From assembly GCA_018343915.1 (NCBI GenBank), contig JABRWF010000003.1, positions 62,001 to 126,000 of the forward strand: a stretch of 64,000 nucleotides of DNA. Reading direction: 5' to 3'. Within the stretch, counting starts at the first letter, position 1; the number at the start of each line of letters is the position of its first letter. The notes under the pieces were generated by a model, which saw nothing but the letters and a program-made list of their open reading frames with translations, ran no database searches and was not told the DNA's origin. The translations under genes and the position numbers were made by a program. Shown in pieces: positions 50,303-62,903 of this stretch. Source of the stretch: Agroathelia rolfsii (taxonomy: Eukaryota > Basidiomycota > Agaricomycetes > Amylocorticiales > Amylocorticiaceae).

Positions 50303-51681
50303 ATGTTTCACCGTCTTACTATCTGGGTTTTCACGGCTCTCTTGGCATTGTATTCCAATGCACAAACTTACAACTCCACATACAATGATGGCGTCCACTT
50401 AGCAATATCCCCAATTTGCGGGCAATTTAACGCCTCAGCAACGAACGTCACCAACGTGAATGTGGGACTTGCGCCACTCTCATCATACAAGACAATTGTC
50501 TCCTTTGGAGATAGCTATACGTCTGGTGGATACTCTAATGGATCCGCGCTGCCTCCGCCAATTGTCATCCCACCCAATCCAAAGGCAGGTAGGAGGGATA
50601 CTGATGGACGCGTGTGGATGGAGGATATCTCGGTTGACACTGGAGCTGTTTTTATGGATTATGCTGTTCGTGTCAAGTCACTCTTCATCGTGATTACAGG
50701 ATCTGATGAGGGGAAACTAGGTCGAAGGTGCCGTCACGAATACATCTATTTGGCCGAGCAAGGTGAACGCCAGTAGTTTCATTGAGCAGGGTGAACTTCT
50801 TGCGCTTTTTCATCGTCTGTGTTAACTGATGCATCCTCAACAAAGCTAATTTGTTCTTAAGTCAAAATCATACGCTCGATCCAGAGACTACTCTATATAC
50901 AGTTTTTTTCGGTTTGTTAAAAAGCCTGAATTTTACCATGTTGTTTTGCTCACAAGGTTCAAGGTATCAACGACTGGAGTGCCTCCCTTGTAGATGGCGA
51001 CCACCTTCCAGAGGCAGCCCAGAGTCTCTTGAACGAGGTTCAAATACTTGCCAGCCCTCCAACAAACGCTCGCTCATTCCTTGTGGCTGATAACTACGGC
51101 CGTGGAACCGAGACCGCAGACGGAGACGCTTACAAACTTCAGGTTTACAAGGGTCTCGGTGAACTCCACTATGGCCCCCCATACCTGAACTTCGCTTTTG
51201 TTGACTTTGCGCCCATCTGGACGGGAGTGCTTAGCTCTAACCCAGGATACGAGGCGTTTGGATATACCAGTACTGGAGCTTGCGCAGTCAATTGGTCGAC
51301 GACGGTTGGCGCCTGCAGTGGTACGTGTACTTAACAATTTTCTTTATCGTTAGTCACTGACCCAATTGTCTAGATCCTAAACACACGTTCTACGTATGTT
51401 TATGCTGTTCCTTTTCCAAAATTATTCTGATTTATTTTGCTTCTTCAACTCTCCCTCTCCCTAATTTGATACTAGTGGATCCCGGGGTATGTCATCTTTG
51501 AACTAACGTTTCTATATCGTACTAACGAAACATGGATAGTCATCCATCCAATGAAACTCACAGGCTTATGGGTGACTGGGCAGTAAGTAGCATTCATTTT
51601 CTTGTTCTGATTTCTGACTCAAATTAATAATGCTCTCTCCCATAATGATAGGAGGATATCGCGAGCAGGTGCATATACTAA
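50303..51681 (+). CDS. Secreted SGNH/GDSL esterase CE5 (CE16-like)
   Basis: Intact paralogue closest to CE4. It starts MFHRLTIWVFTALLALYSNAQ, a signal peptide, and has QTYNSTYNDG as mature N-terminus. Catalytic motifs are FGDSYTSGG, FFGINDW and DPKHTFYWIPGHPSNETH. It keeps the 20-nt and 11-nt microexons. In exon 1 RRDTDGRVWMEDIS departs from GRTTDGRVWIEDIS in CE1. It ends SRCIY, followed by TAA at 51679-51681. It is the last member of the array; beyond it housekeeping genes resume. Confidence 0.9.
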
Positions 51682-52291
51682 AATGGCTATTCTGTACCAG
51701 ATGTAATTCGAGGGTACAGCATATAGAGACAATGTAAACATGTGTTGTTATGAACATGCCAAATCACCATCAACTAGCCTAGTCCGAGTCTTTGGCATCA
51801 CTTTGCGAGGCAATTGATCTGTACGAAAAAAGCGGCATTGACGTTAGTGTAAAGCACAAAATACATTCTACAGCTTTGCCAACCCGGTTGGACAGAAATA
51901 CATGGAGAAATAAGTATTGATTCCAAGCGAGTGGGCCCATCCTACTGCATCTTCGACAACTCGACAGACTGAACAAGGTTATCACTAAATATAAGGTATC
52001 TTGCAAGAGTTACATTTGGGACACCAAAATGTCTCTTATGCCCAGTATCAGGCAAGTGAAGCTTGAAAAAAAAACGGACAAAACATACTCAATGTCAGTT
52101 TTGTACCACGTTCTACCCAAATTTCTTATACGGTCTGTTTGCGGCACCTTAAGGACAGCGACGACGTTGCGATTGATGCATGTCATGTGAAGATCTAGCT
52201 GGTTGATCGAAGGTGAACAAAACCAAGATCGCACACAAAAGAGCAGATAATAATATATATTATATTTCAGTGCATGAGAACAATGAACGAA
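51682..52291. other. Intergenic region, no gene recognised
   Basis: 3' flanks of CE5 and of the Wbp1 gene on the opposite strand, AT-rich. Confidence 0.5.
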
Positions 52292-53914
52292 TTACTCCGT
52301 CTTTTTATGGGCCTTGACCTTAACATCTCTAGGGTCGCTAGCCAAGAACAGTGCTGAGAACAGCAAGAAGCCTACGCTGGTGCTGATAGCACCAGCATAA
52401 TATGGCCAAGCTGCGCTAAGGAAGCGAGGGTAACCGTCATGGCGGGGCGGTACCACTGGGACAGTGGTTGAACTGAAGAGGTGCGACCATCTATAATCGA
52501 AAGTTAACATACATGTAGACCTTCTCAACGAAATAGAAATATATGTACCCTTTACGCTTGTAGTCGAGGACGAACTTGAATACACCGTGCCTATCAGGTG
52601 CGCGGAATGTTACAGAGTACTCTCCTGGGCGTCCAGGAACCGCAGGCAGGGTGGTACGAATGTGCGGGTCAAGCATGGTAAACTCCAGCTGGAGATCGTC
52701 GATGCCTGAGTAGGGCTCCCAAGCATCCGTCTCACCGTTATACTTAGAGATATGTGCGGTATATACCTAACGAAAACGTTAGCAAAAGGACACACGGGGT
52801 GCATCACCGAGCAATCAGACGTACGATCATGTCATTGGTCGTGTATTGTTCCTTGGGCTCGGTCTGGTTGACCAAATGGTGTGTTATGCTGTCGATGCGA
52901 ATAGCAGAATTTTCCTGGAAGGCCCAAGCCGCAATATCCTGAGCAATCTGTTTGTTGCCAGAGACGACACCCCTAGAAAAAAAACGGCTTGAGAATGAGC
53001 TCAAAGAATGTATCTCCCATAAAGAATGACATACTCGCTGACTTCCTTCTCTGCGAACGTGTTGTTGAAGAGACTGACGCCACCAAGCCAGGCCACGCGA
53101 GCGCCGTTTCGTGTCTGGAATCCGGCAGCAATAGACATGACGCTGCCTGCCCAGAGTCCTTCGCCACCCTTAGAAACGGAATCAATGATTTGGCGTGAGC
53201 CAATATCGTCTGTCGCATCAGAGCCAAAACTCTCCGCAGGTGCATTCAGGATAGAGAACAGGTAGGGGTTCGTCCCAAGGGCAATTGGGATGCCAGAATA
53301 CCATACAGGTGCTGTGGACGTGAGGATGTGGCTATCTGAAGGGACAGGGACAGGAAGAACAGTCGCTGGCTCATCGCGCTGAGGGAAGTGGGAAATGAGC
53401 GGTGTCCCTGGGGGAGGGGTAATGATGTTGAATTCAGCGGCGAGAGAGGTAAGGGAAGTCTGTTTCGTCGACAGCGCGAGAAGTAAGTTGATGTCGCTTC
53501 CCAACAGATCTACCAGGGCCTGCGGAGACAAGTCCTTTGCTAGGGCTGTCGCAACAGATATAAGAGATATGCGCACAAAGACACAAACAACGCCTCACAT
53601 TTGGTCTCTGGGGCAAAGATGATGACATTAGAGAACTGCGGAACATCATGCTCGGTCACTGCTGGCGCATCATCCCTGGGCGAGCGGAACGTGAGTTTAT
53701 ATCCGCGCTCTGCAGTACAAGAATCTTAGTAAAATTCCCCAGGCAGAATGCATGTACACCATGTACCTTCGAGACCGTCAAAGAAAGTACTGAAGTTATC
53801 TCGACGCAGACGAGGCTCGAGCACGACGAGGACTGAATCACCAGTGCTAGACTTTGCAGCAGCAAGGCCAGCCAAGCTCAGCGCTGCGACAAGGAGCGCT
53901 CTGAAGGACAGCAT
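52292..53914 (-). CDS. wbp1: Oligosaccharyltransferase subunit Wbp1/OST48
   Basis: Essential ER-membrane subunit of the oligosaccharyltransferase that N-glycosylates nascent proteins. Start at 53914: MLSFRALLVAALSLAGLAAA is a signal peptide, and an in-frame ATG eleven codons upstream would blunt it. The luminal domain includes VLVVLEPRLRRDNFSTFF, GYKLTFRSPRDD, IIFAPETK, LSPQALVDLLG and GARVAWLGGVSLFNN, then QYTTNDMI, the beta-rich region, and GEYSVTFRAPDRHGVFKF. A single membrane segment near the C-terminus precedes the tail AHKKTE, a KKxx retrieval signal typical of this subunit. There are several short introns, including ones just before RGYKL and DLSPQ. It lies about 290 bp downstream of the ribokinase on the same strand. 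Confidence 0.93.
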
Positions 53915-54204
53915 AGTTGTCCTGTGTGGGTATGTGCTTGAGGACAAGCGGTGTAGTAGAGTACGAAGGTGTGTTATGACGAGTTAACACGTCGACACGC
54001 GCTTCGTCGCGCTTCTGCTTAAAACTCCGCATTTATAACAACTGTCGACACTCGCATACAACCACGTTCATGTTCATGGTTGGATAAAGTACTCTTCTTT
54101 CAAAATAAATATAAAATTAAGAAGAAAAAGCATTTCACGGTAAAAACGGGATGTATCGCTAATAATTTTGTCTTTTGGTGAATGTATGCGCATACCTCTT
54201 GTCC

Positions 54205-55524
54205 TCATGATCCCCTCGAAAGTGCCTCGTCAACCTGCTGCGCCAAGGGTATGCTTTCCATAGCCCCGCGTTTCATTACACATAGCCCAGATGCCTTTGA
54301 AAAGACGTGTTAGCCGTCTTGTAATAGATTTCAATACTTATTCTCACCTGTGTGCACCTGAGCAACACCGTCTCGACATCATTAGTACTGAGCACATGAT
54401 CTCTGCTAAATTGCATAAGTCCAGCCGCAAAATAGCCTGTAAAGCAATCACCGGCGCCTGTGGTGTCCACAGGTGGACCGGGAAGATGCGCCGCAGGCGC
54501 ATAGATGATCTCACCGCCGTACGAGGCCAACACACCGACTGCGCCCAGCGTGCAGATGATATTTGTGGACGGCATGAATGTTCGGAGACGATTCAAAAGA
54601 CCGGAAGCTTCTATACGCACAGCTTCAAAGTCGCTTTTTGCCGTCGCGGTTGTTGTCTGGGGAGGGGCGTGGTTAGGTTCCAGGGCGGTGAGGAGATCTT
54701 CAACCTCGCCCTCGTTTACGATCAACCATGAGAGTTGTTCCCAAGGGAACATCTGCAACTGCGCCTGGGAGAGCATCGGGGATGGGTTAAATATCGACTT
54801 GATAGCGTTTCTATGTGCATAGGATAAATATGCTAATGTCGATTCAAGAGGGATTTCATTTTGGAGTAGCATGTGTGACACTTGAGGATGGATCTGCGAG
54901 GAAGTGGGTGATGGCAGCTCTGCATAGTTGGCGCCTTTGAAGAGAACTGATACGAAGGATGTGAGCTGTAGTCTAGCCTGAGTATTATGGGGAATACATA
55001 CTAATGCTGTTCTCCCCGTCCTCGGCGAGCTGAATAACTGCTCGTCCTGTAGATTGCTGTAGATGCAAACACCAGTTATTTACCATACTTTTGCATATAT
55101 CTAGTCAACACCACATACCTTCACGATCTGTACGCCCGAAATATCAACGCCAACGGACCCAAGATCATCTACGAGTTGCTTTCCATCCTGGCCTACTGCG
55201 GCGATTAACAAGGCCTTTATGCCGGCCTTGGCCACGGCAGTGGCCTGATTCGCACCCTTTCCACCTGCACGTTGCTCGAGATGGGACGCCGAAGTTGTCT
55301 CTCCTGGGCGCACAATCCTCTTGACTAGTGTGGACGGGTAGATGCTTCAATTTCTCATATATGTATGGTGTCGTCCGTGGCTGGCGTACCGTGGTAGAAC
55401 TCGTCAATATCTGGAGATGTAATACTATGTTACATTTGTCGAAGGAAGATGGAAGAACTCCAAATCACGCACTAATGGATCCACGAATGAGGCAGATCGC
55501 CGAGCTGCTAGACTGGGAGCTCAT
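54205..55524 (-). CDS. rbk1: Ribokinase (PfkB family)
   Basis: Phosphorylates ribose to ribose-5-phosphate. The model starts MSSQSSSSAICLIRGSINID at 55524, followed by EFYHVKRIVRPGETTSA. The first exons join through donors GTGCGT and GTACGC. Conserved elements are the substrate-binding GGKGANQATAVAKAG, the lid motif GRAVIQLAEDGENSI, NEGE and the catalytic DTTGAGDCFTG with its base Asp. The C-terminal SGLCVMKRGAMESIP arises only after splicing a last intron; unspliced, the frame would end in unrelated residues. The stop is at 54205-54207. Neighbouring Wbp1 is functionally unrelated. Confidence 0.92.
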
Positions 55525-56818
55525 GATGCAAGCAATAGTCGGTGCTAAGATATAGCTCGCAGATGATAACAAGGTCTTCTTATGAAGGCTTGCTTATTTA
55601 TAAATACAAAATTAATGAAGAGACCAGAGCGGCAGAGTAAAAATGACAACTAAAATCGAAAAAAAAAAAAATGATGAGAGAAATGATAAGCCGGCGTCGT
55701 TGATGACAGCATACGCTTCCGGAATATTCAGTGGATTGATGCTTCATGTGCACACACAAAGGAGAAGTTTTGTCATCATATTATCATGCATCAAATCTCC
55801 TAAAACTGCTGAAGTACTCGAGTTGAAATTTCTCGTTCGAGATGATTAATGACCAGTCGCAGGATACTAGTACTAGAGCTTGACTTTAAGGCAAGGATTA
55901 TTGCTTTAAAGGTAAGGGGTTCATATTAATATCGGAGATACGCACCACCTTACTAAAAACTTACGGTGAAATGTACCAGCGAATCAATGTTAACCAGCTC
56001 GAAGCTCATCAATAAAGCATAGGCGAACAGATGAGGGGCACCAGAAGCAAAGGGGACATGTCTGACCGACACTCTGTACGGTCAGACTCTGGCGTTCGCA
56101 CCCTTTTTGTCTCTTTAGTGCCTTCTATTGCACTTGACCACCTTTTGTCGACCTCCGTCGCTTTCCATCACGCTTTCTATGCGTAAACGGCTAAAATATT
56201 GATAAACCGCACCTCACACCGAAATTTGATATCGGTACTCTCAATGCAAACTAAACTCTTCATTTTACTCTACCATCCGGTGCAGAAGTGTTGGGATTTG
56301 TTTCCGAATGTTGTTAGCAAACGTCGTCGATTTATGTAGGTATCTGACTTGGGACCGTATCTTTTCCTTGTCATGGATTTTTTTACTCCATAAGTAGATA
56401 GATTTAGAACAATTTACCGCATGCGTTTCTAATCCATCCCGCTCGTTAGCCACTTTTATTTCATGCAGCAGGTTTCTTTTCTTTTCTTTTCGTTTTTTAC
56501 GGGGTCTACTAAATAACACAATGCCAATCTCTTTGAACAATTTAGATCTGTTGGACATCAAGCTAATGATATCCCAAGGCCTCCTAGGTTCCTCTGGAGT
56601 ATCTTTGGTGGACAAAACATGAAATATGCAATACCCAAAGGACATTATACCTGGTTCAAGGACTTCTCGCTTAGGAATAGTAGTTGATAAACTGCCAAAT
56701 TGTATTTTAAATGGTATTCATGCTAATTTAGGGATAACTGCTTATATTGAGATCCATCGTTGAATAAGAGAAAAGTTGGTGGCTCTGCGAAGGATATTCT
56801 GAATGTATTTTGGAAAAT
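55525..56818. other. Intergenic region between ribokinase and MDR1
   Basis: About 1.3 kb. A 126-codon minus-strand open frame at 56265-56645 is Lys/Arg-rich with no recognisable domain and is not annotated as a gene. Confidence 0.5.
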
Positions 56819-58161
56819 TTACTCCGTCTGCAGAGGCAGCGCAATGAGTTTCTCCCCACTGACTGTTCCGGATTCCAATCTAGCTAATCCTTCCGGTATT
56901 CCAGCCAAACCGTTCGGTAAGGTTTCGATCGCACTTGGCTGTTCAAGTTTCAGTTGGTCTCTATAATGTAGAAAGGCATCTAAATCACTGTCACCTACCC
57001 TGATTTTCTCCTCCCGTAATAATCGCTCCAGTTGGCTATAGAGGCTAGCTCCAAGTACCCTGTTTTCCGGCTCGTGCACACTAGCAATAACACTGACAAT
57101 GGTTACATCTTTCCCGGCGGCTTCCTTGATCTCATTGTCCAAGACAATCACCAGCTTGCTGCCGGGCGCGAGTGCATCATATACAGCTTGTTGGCTTTCC
57201 GCTGACGACCAACCGTCGTACCCATACTCGATCTTCTCAGTTGTGATTTTGTTCACCTCGTTCCCGAGCGTAGATATTTTTTGTCTATCAATAGTGTGTG
57301 TTGCGCCAAGCCTCTTTAGCAGTCCAAAGTTAGATGGCGAAGACGTAGCAATGATTGGCGAGAATCCAGACAGCTTGCCCAGTTGGATAGCTGCGTTTGC
57401 AAGAATAAACTATTAATTTGGCATTCTTTTTCAAAGTTTGAGCCAGACCTTGCTGCCCAACCGTCGTAGATGCAGCATTGATGAGGAGAGGTTTTCCAGC
57501 ATAATGCCCCAACCCTTCTTCAGTCCAGGGCCTTTTTAAACCAAGGCCATACGGTGCTTCATTGTAAAATGCCACGGCAGTAGTGCATATGGCTTGATTA
57601 ACTGATGCCGCCTGCTCGAAGGATATATTCCCTGGAATCTAGCAAGTGTTTGTGAGCATCCTTGGCAAATTTGCACGTCAATCCGACAGTTCTTACTTTG
57701 GCAGTTATTTCCGCTGGAACAATTGTGTATTGCTGAAAAGTTGCGTTCCTGTTATTGAATGCACCAAGGTGGAACCTGGATCGTCATACGATTAGCTTAT
57801 GACTACTAATAATTTTCTCTTATTATAAACTTACACCTTGTCTCCTTTCTTAAAGTTGATTACGCCTTCCCCTACTTCCTCGACCACACCTGCCGAGTCA
57901 CTTCCTAGAACGATGGGATACGCCTATCACGATAAATCTAGAGATCAGGAAAATCCTATACAAAAACCAGAAGCAGCGTAGACCACCAACATCTTCGGGA
58001 TAAATGATTCCATAATTTCGTATCTTCCAATCGACCGGATTGAGTGCTGCTGCGTGGACTTTGACGAGTAGCTCTCCTAATCCAGGTTTCTCGATCTTCC
58101 TTTGTCCAACGGCGTATTGTCCTTGCTTCCCGAGGAGGAGAAGCGCCTTTTGTTCCGACAT
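56819..58161 (-). CDS. MDR1, zinc-independent medium-chain dehydrogenase/reductase (enoyl-reductase-like)
   Basis: NADPH-dependent quinone-oxidoreductase/enoyl-reductase family of the ToxD-like branch, about 345 residues. It starts MSEQKALLLLGKQGQYAVGQ, with the GroES-like domain holding AAALNPVDWKIRNYG and YPIVLGSDSAGVVEEVGEGV. The nucleotide-binding half has NAASTTVGQQ-AIQLGKLSG (a variant of the usual GGxxxVG) and later GATHTIDR. The C-terminal substrate domain ends KLIALPLQTE. The first intron uses donor GTTGGT after YPED. The catalytic-zinc Cys/His ligands of alcohol dehydrogenases are absent, so a zinc-independent reductase is likely. All exons are open. Such enzymes act in secondary metabolism or on reactive enones; the substrate is unknown. 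Confidence 0.85.
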
Positions 58162-59223
58162 TTGAGCTAAGTATCTTGATGAGGGATAAAACCCAGGCTG
58201 GACGTTTTTTGAATGGAAATGAGGAGATATCAGAGGGAGAAATCGTGGTTTTACACGCTCTCACAATGTGGGGGGCAGTGCTTGTATTCCTCTGTTGACC
58301 TGTGATTCTCAGTGAAAAGCGCAGTCGGAGTCAATATACCAAAAATGTCTTTTGTGATCGGTAGCGAAGTGCGACTATTGTCTGACTAAACAGGCACGCA
58401 TCGAATCCCATAATCGCACTTTACTAGTACAGGAGGAGTAAAGTGCTGTCTGATCACATGTTACTGTGGCGCATTTCTTGATGTTGATGCCAGTAGTGCG
58501 TGCAGCCACTGTGCAACATGTCTGCATCGTCGCACCCAATTATATGAGTGCGACAAAGACGTTGATCATTATGTGCGCCCCTTTGACTATGTTAACACGG
58601 TCAACATTACGTATGTGTGGAGGGAGAACAGACGCAAGGAGCCAATGAGATAGTGAATGAACAAACAAGATGAACCTAAGGGTCTCGGTGATCGTGGTGC
58701 ATAGTTCATGTATATAACTTGACAAGGTGGTCGGCCAGATTGAGCTCTAGTTGAGGGAATTCTGAGAAAAAATGTGCGCATATACAGCAGCCAAGTGTAG
58801 TAATCAGTGTACCATATAAATTCAAAACTGCACACAGGTAGCATCTGGTTCAAGGTCAAGGCTTCTTGCTTAGAATAGACAGCCAACAAACTGTAAAATT
58901 GTACTTATTGTTGATATTTGAATCGAGTCTTTGAGCTGCCTTGGCAAGCGTCGTCGTACCGTACTCCATCCTGTTTTCTCTTCATGAAATTTTACTGTTT
59001 TTTTGGTATACATACAACTTGAAGTAGATTTTTCTCGATGTACGCTATGCGTTTGTTACCCCTACATGTAGTCAATTCAGCGTTTTGCCCGAATTTGGCT
59101 GCGTGCCGCGTCGAATTCTAATACTTATCACAGTATTCATGCTGACTTGGGACAATTGCTCAAACAATCATTAAAAATCCATGATTTAATTTAGAAAGAA
59201 AAAGAAGAAGAAAATGGCCTCAA
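58162..59223. other. Intergenic region between MDR1 and the MDR2 pseudogene
   Basis: About 1.06 kb: MDR1 promoter and 3' flank of MDR2. No gene recognised. Confidence 0.5.
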
Positions 59224-60564
59224 TTACGTCGTCCGTAAAGGCAGCGCGATGAGTTTCTCCCCACTAACTCTTCCGGATTCCAATCTAGCTAATCCTGCTG
59301 GTATTCCAGCCAAACCGTTCGGTAAGATCTCGATAGCACTCGGCTGTTCAATATTCAATTGATTTTGATGTCAAAAAACATTTAAATCACGACTATTTAC
59401 CTTAATTTTCTCCTCTCGCAATAATCGCTCCAATTGGCTATAGAGGCTAGCTCCAAGCGCCCTGTTTTCCGGTTTGTGCACATTGCCAAAAACATTCACG
59501 ATGGTTACATCTTTCCCAGGGACTTCCTTGATCTCATTGTCCAAGACAATCACCAATTTACTGCCGGGTGCAAGCGTATCGTACACAGCTTGCTGGCTTT
59601 CGGCTGAAGATCAAGCGTCGTACCCATACTCGATCTTCTCAGTCGTGATCCTGGCTACCTCATCCATAAGTGTGGAGATTTTTTGTCTATCGATGGTGTG
59701 CGTCGCGCCAAGCTTTTTCAGCAGTTCAAAATTAGAAGGTGAAGATGTAGCAATGATTGGTGAGAATCCCGAAAGCTTGGCGAATTGGATAACTGCGTTT
59801 GCAAAAAGAGCTATTAATTGAGTTCCTCTTTTTTTAAATTTCAGGTCAGACCTTGCTGCCCAACCGTCGTAGATGCAGCATTGATGAGGAGAGGTTTTCC
59901 AGCATAATGCCCCAGCCCTTCTTCAGTCCAGGGCTTTTTTAAACCAAGGCCATACGGTGCTTCATTGTAAAATGCCACGGCGGTGGTGCATATAGCTAGG
60001 TTGACTGAGGCTGCCTGTTCGAAGGATAGATTTTCTGGGATCTGGTGAGTGTTTAGTAAGCATCCTGACCGAAATTCATATATCAATTCGATAGCCTCTT
60101 ACTTTGGCAGTTATTTCCGCTGGAACAATTGTGTATTGCTGAAAAGTTCCATTTCTGTTATTGAATGCACCAAGGTGGAACCTGGATTATTATAAAATTA
60201 GCTTACAACTACCAGTAATATTTTCTTGCTGACAAACTTACACCTTGTCTCCTTTCTTAAAGTTGTTTACTCCTTCTCCTACTTCTTCAACCACACCTGC
60301 CGAGTCGCTTCCGAGGACGGCGGGATATTGCTTTCAGGATAAATCCGGAGATTAGCAAAATTCTAACATATAGGAGCAGCATAGTCCGCCAACGTCGTCG
60401 GAATAAAAGAGCCCATAATTCCGTATCTTCCAATCGACCGGATTGAGTGCCGCTGCGTAGACTTTGACGAGTAGCTCTCCCAATCCAGGCTTTTCAATCT
60501 TTCTTTGTCCAACGACATATTCTCCCTGCTTTCCGAGGAGAAGAAGTGCCTTCTGTTCCGGCAT
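59224..60564 (-). pseudogene. MDR2, disrupted tandem copy of MDR1
   Basis: It has the same exon order as MDR1, offset by 2,403 bp, and starts MPEQKALLLLGKQGEYVVGQ at 60564. Exons through NAASTTVGQQ and the Rossmann half are very similar to MDR1. Two in-frame nonsense codons disable it: TGA where MDR1 has the Trp of GYDGWSSAESQQ (near 59,612), and TGA where MDR1 has the Leu of DAFLHYRDQL (near 59,389). Loss of the last third of the protein should abolish function. Other splice sites look intact, so decay is probably recent. Confidence 0.85.
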
Positions 60565-61677
60565 TCAAGTATCTTGATGAGAGGGTGAAATATGGGTTGA
60601 ATATCTTTCAATGGAGATAGGGGGGAATCCCAGAGGAGGCGAGAATCGTGACTATACCTCACGTCTTCATAGAAGCGCCTCAACCAAAGGATACTTGTAT
60701 TCCTTGGTTGACCTGTGATTATGCATCAGCATTCGACCTTGTGTCATCCAGAAAACCCACAAAATCCCGATCCGTAGATAGTTGACCCACTTGTTTCCGA
60801 AATATGTGGGGCGCAGAAGTGTCATTTCCACGTCGTAGCTTGTGGGCCGATACCAATTAGTCATCACTGACGTTGAAACAGTCATTCAATATTAAATATC
60901 CAGCCGACCACAAATGATGAAAATCTCGGTTAAATTCAATATCATACTCTGGTGTTTCGGGCGAAAAAACATCTATCAGTCCAACTGAAATCAGTAAGAA
61001 AGGAGTTGGGCGTGACAGTAGTAGTACAACAACAAACCAGACGGACGGTTTCCAACTTCATCTGAAATAATCCTCTTTATCTCCAACTGCGTCAAATTGG
61101 ATAAAGAAAAACCCATTAGGTCGTTCTGACATGATATAGGATGCTGATATGTTCTCGGGGTCCTACATCGATATCTCCAGGTGCGCGCTGACGGCACCAC
61201 ACCGGATGGCAGCAATAATCTGCAGAATGCACGTGTCAAAAGATAGATTATCTATACAATAATGAGTAAATATAGTGTAACAAAAACCATCTACGGTGAA
61301 CAGGAACAAAAGAAGGTACGCAAATGGGTGGAACAGAGAGCTACAAAAAAGTATAAAACGGGGATGATATGAGATGAATGAAAAGATTGTGCGGCAGGTA
61401 TACAAGAAAGACGCCATGTTTTCGCTATATGTGTGTATGTATGAGTTACATGAAGGTTGAAAGAAAAATGGTATGTAATTTCTAATGGAACAACAGATTT
61501 GAATTATAAATAAAGAGAGGAGGAGAAGAAGAAGAAGAAGAAGAAAAGAGATGAATTCGAGAATGTGAGTGGTTGGTTGGTTATGGTGAACAACATTAGA
61601 GGTACAGATTGAAGCCCAGAATAATAAAAAAAGCAAGAAGTTGAAATGAAATGAAGTAACCGCGCCTTGCCGTATTG
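60565..61677. other. Intergenic region with GAA microsatellite
   Basis: About 1.1 kb: MDR2 promoter and the kinase 3' flank. A GAG/GAA repeat lies at about 61,517-61,550. A 175-codon minus-strand frame overlapping the kinase stop is T-rich low-complexity and not a gene. Confidence 0.5.
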
Positions 61678-62506
61678 CTACGACAACCAAGGTACTTCTT
61701 CGGACGCGATACTGGGGATGCCCGCTCGATCGACCAAATGACCGCAGGTGCTGGACGAGAAGCCGTCAGTAAAGTCACATTCATCCTCATCGTGATCATC
61801 GTCGCCCCAGCCGCTGTCAAACTCCGAAATAGGCAAACCTTCCACGTTCACCTCGGGCACCCCTGCGAACCAGTCTCGCACACGTTCGACACCGCCCCCT
61901 ATGACACCTTCTCCTTCTTCAGCAGGCCACTCCGGACCGCATACGTCAATCATCCTCGCGCGCTCCTTGGGGTTTCGCACCAGAAGCCTAGCCACGGTGC
62001 GCCTCAAGCCCCTGCTTCTGCCGATATCCGTGCCCATCAGCTCTTTCTCCGCTTCCTCCTCCGGCGTCATCTCGTCCTCGGGCCACGTATACACGCCCGC
62101 GACGATACGTGAGATCCGACCGCCGTCGAATGGCATGTGCTGCGTCGCCAGTGCGTACAACACCACACCACACGCCCACGCGTCCGTCTCGCGCCCATCG
62201 TACGGCCGCCCGCCAGCGATGAGCAGCTCCGGCGCTGCGTATGCCTCGGACCCGCACCGCGTCGTCAGCTCCGGCGCAGACCGGTCAATAAACCGGGCGA
62301 GGCCGAAATCGGTCAGCTTCACGAGCGGGTGCGGTTCCGGGGGGAAGGGCAAGCCAAATGCGGTTGTGAGCAGGATGTCTATGTGTATGACGATGGATAC
62401 GTGTCATTATCAGCATCATCATTATCGGAGTGGACAGGATCAATTTAAGAAGGGAAAAAAAAAAGGGAAACAAGGAGAAGGGGGGCGATAGGGGGTGATA
62501 AGACGA

Positions 62507-62538
<32 letters not shown>

Positions 62539-62855
62539 TGGATGGTGCTACTGATAATGAGCGAAAAAGGCTACGCACTCTCTAGTTTGATATCGCGATG
62601 GACGAGGCCAACACCATGCATCCAGCTGACAGCGCCGGCAATGTCCGACCACATTCGTTTGACGATGCGCTCGGTAAGACGTGAATGGGCCGCGTCGCTG
62701 TTGACGAGGTCGAAGAGTTCCCCACCGGATAAGTTCTCTAGTGCGAGAACGTGGGCGTCATCTGTCGTGAAGCTAGCCAAATGCGACACGATTGCTGGAT
62801 GCGATATGTGCTAAGAAGATTTCATTTAAATAAAAGGTAATTAAGCTTGAGGCCG

Positions 62856-62903
<48 letters not shown>

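Noticed and set aside
56265..56645. 126-codon minus-strand ORF
   Set aside because: Basic, without recognisable motif, signal peptide or conserved neighbour; probably chance.
61163..61690. 175-codon minus-strand frame rich in Phe, Leu and Ile
   Set aside because: T-rich low-complexity sequence in the kinase 3' flank overlapping its stop codon; it is not a plausible protein.
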